From contig JALWSJ010000314.1 in the NCBI GenBank assembly GCA_026993705.1, positions 1 to 8,873 on the forward strand: a DNA stretch of 8,873 nucleotides. The letters are read 5' to 3'. This document shows, one piece after another, positions 7,047 to 8,873 of the stretch (the first letter of the stretch is position 1; each line of letters begins with the position of its first letter). The position numbers were made by a program, and so were the translations under genes. The DNA is from Flavobacteriales bacterium (GTDB lineage: Bacteria; Bacteroidota; Bacteroidia; Flavobacteriales_D; Parvicellaceae). The notes below the pieces were generated by a model. It was not told the origin of the DNA. It saw only the letters and a program-made list of their open reading frames with translations, and did no database searches.

Positions 7047-8399
7047 TTAAACTACACCTTGGTCTATCATTGCATCAGCAACTTTTACGAAGCCTGCAAT
7101 GTTTGCTCCTTTTACATAATCAACTGTTCCGTCTTCATTTTTACCATACTTTACACAAGCTGAATGAATTGATTTCATGATGTTGTGTAATTTCTCCTCT
7201 ACTTCTTCCCTTGTCCACGATAGACGTAATGAGTTTTGCGACATTTCTAAGCCGGATGTAGCAACTCCACCTGCGTTAGATGCTTTCCCTGGAGAGAATA
7301 ATAATCCTCCTTTTTGGAAAATAGAAACAGCTTCCGGTGTGTTTGGCATGTTTGCACCTTCTGCAACACAGATATACCCATTCATAACCATAGTTGCTGC
7401 GTCTTCTCCATTTAACTCGTTTTGGGTAGCACAAGGAAGAGCTATATCCGCATGCTCATTCCAAGGCTTTTTATCAGCGTGATAAGTAGCCGATGGAAAT
7501 TCATCAATATATTCGGAAATTCTTCCTCTTCTGTTGTTTTTCAAATCTTTTACCCAAGCTAATTTTTCAGCGTCGATACCATCTTTGTCAATAATATATC
7601 CTTTTGAGTCGGATAGAGTAATCACTTTTGCTCCTAGTTGAGTTGCTTTTTCGCAGGCATATTGTGCTACGTTTCCTGAACCGGAGATAACAACTGTTTT
7701 ACCATCAAAAGATTCTCCTTTGGTTTTTAGCATTTCTTCGGCAAAATATACCGCTCCATATCCGGTTGCTTCAGGTCTGATTAATGAGCCCCCCCAAGTT
7801 ATGCCTTTTCCGGTTAATACGCCTGTAAATTCATTTCGAAGACGTTTATATTGTCCGAATAGATATCCTATTTCTCTGGCACCTACACCTATATCTCCTG
7901 CAGGAACGTCAGTGTCTGCTCCAATATGACGAGATAATTCAGTCATAAAAGATTGGCAGAAACGCATCACTTCGTTGTCTGATTTTCCTTTCGGATTAAA
8001 GTCAGAACCTCCTTTACCTCCTCCCATTGGAAGAGTAGTTAACGAGTTTTTGAATACTTGTTCAAATCCTAAGAATTTTAATATGGAGAGATTTACCGAA
8101 GGGTGGAATCTTAGACCTCCTTTGTATGGACCTATTGCTGAATTAAATTCAACTCTGTATCCTCTGTTGATTTGTATGTTCCCTTCATCGTCTAGCCAAG
8201 GTACTCTAAAGATTATGGTACGTTCCGGCTCAACCATTCGCTCCAATATTTTAGCTTCTTTGTATTTGGGTTTATCCGATATAAAAGGGATGATTACTTC
8301 TGCTACTTCTTCTACGGCTTGAAGAAATTCTTTTTCATTACCGTTTTTTTCTTTCACTTTTTCCATGAAAGCTTCAATCTCAGCTTTGAATTTAGACAT
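7047..8399 (-). CDS. gdhA: NADP-type glutamate dehydrogenase
   Basis: GdhA makes glutamate from 2-oxoglutarate and ammonium with reduced cofactor in the cytoplasm, a main entry of ammonium into biomass. At 450 residues it is a full-length member of the small hexameric class I family. The substrate domain shows PYKGGLRFHPSV (91-102, K93), K117, PMGGGKGGSDF (124-134, catalytic K129) and PAGDIGVGAREIG (166-178, catalytic D169). The cofactor domain has GSGNVAQYA (240-248) and LSDSKG (262-267); its D264-S265 pair resembles NADP-using homologues such as the E. coli enzyme, although cofactor choice is not certain from sequence. AEGANMPNTPEA (346-357) and GKASNAGGVATSG (371-383) complete the active site. 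The ATG follows an in-frame leader without a Shine-Dalgarno. It has its own terminator and a probable promoter, so it is monocistronic and functionally separate from the glycan operon. Its base composition is visibly less AT-rich than the glycan genes, as expected for a conserved, well-expressed gene. Confidence 0.97.
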   Translation of the reverse strand: MSKFKAEIEAFMEKVKEKNGNEKEFLQAVEEVAEVIIPFISDKPKYKEAKILERMVEPERTIIFRVPWLDDEGNIQINRGYRVEFNSAIGPYKGGLRFHPSVNLSILKFLGFEQVFKNSLTTLPMGGGKGGSDFNPKGKSDNEVMRFCQSFMTELSRHIGADTDVPAGDIGVGAREIGYLFGQYKRLRNEFTGVLTGKGITWGGSLIRPEATGYGAVYFAEEMLKTKGESFDGKTVVISGSGNVAQYACEKATQLGAKVITLSDSKGYIIDKDGIDAEKLAWVKDLKNNRRGRISEYIDEFPSATYHADKKPWNEHADIALPCATQNELNGEDAATMVMNGYICVAEGANMPNTPEAVSIFQKGGLLFSPGKASNAGGVATSGLEMSQNSLRLSWTREEVEEKLHNIMKSIHSACVKYGKNEDGTVDYVKGANIAGFVKVADAMIDQGVV

Positions 8400-8431
8400 C
8401 GTATTGTATGTTTTAATTAGTTTTATGCGAA

Positions 8432-8439
8432 CAAATGTA
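8432..8439 (-). promoter_or_regulatory. Candidate -7 promoter element of gdhA
   Basis: TACATTTG on the minus strand matches the Bacteroidota -7 consensus TAnnTTTG exactly and ends 32 bases before the gdhA ATG, giving a normal leader of about 25 bases. No TTG is found at the expected distance upstream, so the -33 element is absent or diverged. That may mean an activator or an alternative sigma factor is used, or that this match is by chance. Confidence 0.45.
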
Positions 8440-8571
8440 GAGATTTTTATCTTTTGTACTTCTTGTAAATCTAAAAATTAATCTTTTTGTGCTAAAAATC
8501 AGTTTTTGGATAGTGGTGTTTTTGTCAATTGATATAATTTTAAGAAGTCCAAAAATTTACTTTTTTGCACT

Positions 8572-8727
8572 TATATCATTTTGCGTTAGGGATTATTAAG
8601 CGACTGTGAAAAATAGTTGAGTTTTTGAGCTAACGTAAAAATTTAGGTAAATTCATAATTCATTGATTTTCAATGTTGTGTTTTTACGTTAGTTGGAGTA
8701 TCCCTTGCGAGCAAAATAGATGATATA
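8572..8727. repeat. Nested imperfect inverted repeat, possibly a MITE-like or REP-like element
   Basis: Four paired blocks are nested. TATATC (8572-8577) pairs with GATATA (8722-8727). ATTTTGC...AGGGAT (8578-8593, 3-base gap) pairs with ATCCCT...GCAAAAT (8700-8717, 5-base gap). CTAACGTAAAAA (8630-8641) pairs perfectly over 12 bases with TTTTTACGTTAG (8681-8692). Inside, CATTGA-TTT-TCAATG (8661-8675) makes a small hairpin. The left arm carries about 36 unpaired bases between the second and third blocks, against 7 on the right, so the element is asymmetric. No flanking target duplication and no transposase were seen. It could be a degenerate small mobile element, an intergenic repeat or a structured RNA. 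Confidence 0.6.
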
Positions 8728-8827
8728 AAGCATTTTTTAATTACTTATCCTTAGTAGAGGTTAATTACAGATTGTCTATAAGTTAAAAATTAGTTCTTTT
8801 CATTTCACTCGTCGTTATTTTTGCGAA

Positions 8828-8839
8828 CCATAGCTATGG
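8828..8839. repeat. Perfect 12-base palindrome CCATAGCTATGG
   Basis: The palindrome is perfect and lies 34 bases from the right edge in an otherwise featureless stretch. It could be an operator-like site for a dimeric regulator, part of a dispersed repeat, or the end of an element continuing outside the window. Nothing in the flanks decides this. Confidence 0.4.
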
Positions 8840-8873
8840 CTCTGCTTCTTAAAACTGCCTACGTTGAACAGAA

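Larger units (their letters stand above)
8400..8873. other. Non-coding stretch upstream of gdhA
   Basis: This 474-base AT-rich stretch has no convincing gene in any of the six frames. It contains the probable gdhA promoter, a nested inverted repeat, and at the right edge a short palindrome. The last bases are open on both strands (plus strand from a TAG near 8790 to the edge; minus strand from the edge to TAA at 8817-8815, 18 codons), but both are too short to call. No tRNA or rRNA was recognised. Confidence 0.6.

Noticed and set aside
7177..8322. Three plus-strand open frames opposite gdhA
   Set aside because: They mirror a highly conserved enzyme and have the proline- and serine-rich look of antisense translation of conserved glycine-rich coding DNA.
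8816..8823. TATTTTTG on the plus strand as a promoter -7 box
   Set aside because: It fits TAnnTTTG, but no TTG lies at the needed distance upstream and no gene start is visible downstream before the edge.
8400..8873. CRISPR array or tRNA in the non-coding stretch
   Set aside because: No regularly spaced direct repeats and no cloverleaf with a TPsiC arm were seen.

Overview
The window looks like a chromosomal segment of a member of the Bacteroidota, most likely class Flavobacteriia. The evidence is strongly AT-rich DNA, promoter-like sites of the Bacteroidota type (TTG-N17-TAnnTTTG) and starts that mostly lack a Shine-Dalgarno sequence. The proteins are also of the kind seen in flavobacteria, but species cannot be named from sequence alone.

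Every gene found is on the minus strand. From right to left (direction of transcription): a 474-base non-coding stretch (8400-8873) holding a nested imperfect palindrome (about 8572-8727) and a short perfect palindrome near the window edge; gdhA, an NADP-type glutamate dehydrogenase (8399-7047); a compact 83-base junction with a strong hairpin terminator, a promoter and a GGAG ribosome site; then a tightly packed run of five genes reaching past the left edge.

The five genes form a surface-glycan operon. In order they are a PglK/MsbA-type ABC flippase (6963-5185), a soluble GT-B-like surface polysaccharide protein (5160-3829), a GT-C-like multi-spanning glycosyltransferase (3827-2100), the UDP-GlcNAc 2-epimerase WecB (2103-988) and a GT4-type glycosyltransferase cut by the window edge (991-1). 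Junctions are 24 bases, 1 base, an ATGA overlap and a TTGA overlap, so one transcript with translational coupling is likely. Two genes can only start at TTG.

A reasonable model is that WecB supplies UDP-ManNAc, cytoplasmic glycosyltransferases build a glycan on a polyprenyl carrier, the ABC protein flips it across the inner membrane, and the GT-C protein adds or transfers a sugar on the outer face. The final glycan (O-antigen, capsule or protein-linked) cannot be decided here. I saw no CRISPR array, tRNA, rRNA, transposase or defence system. The least characterised parts are the 443-residue GT-B-like protein, the GT-C protein and the palindromic element upstream of gdhA.
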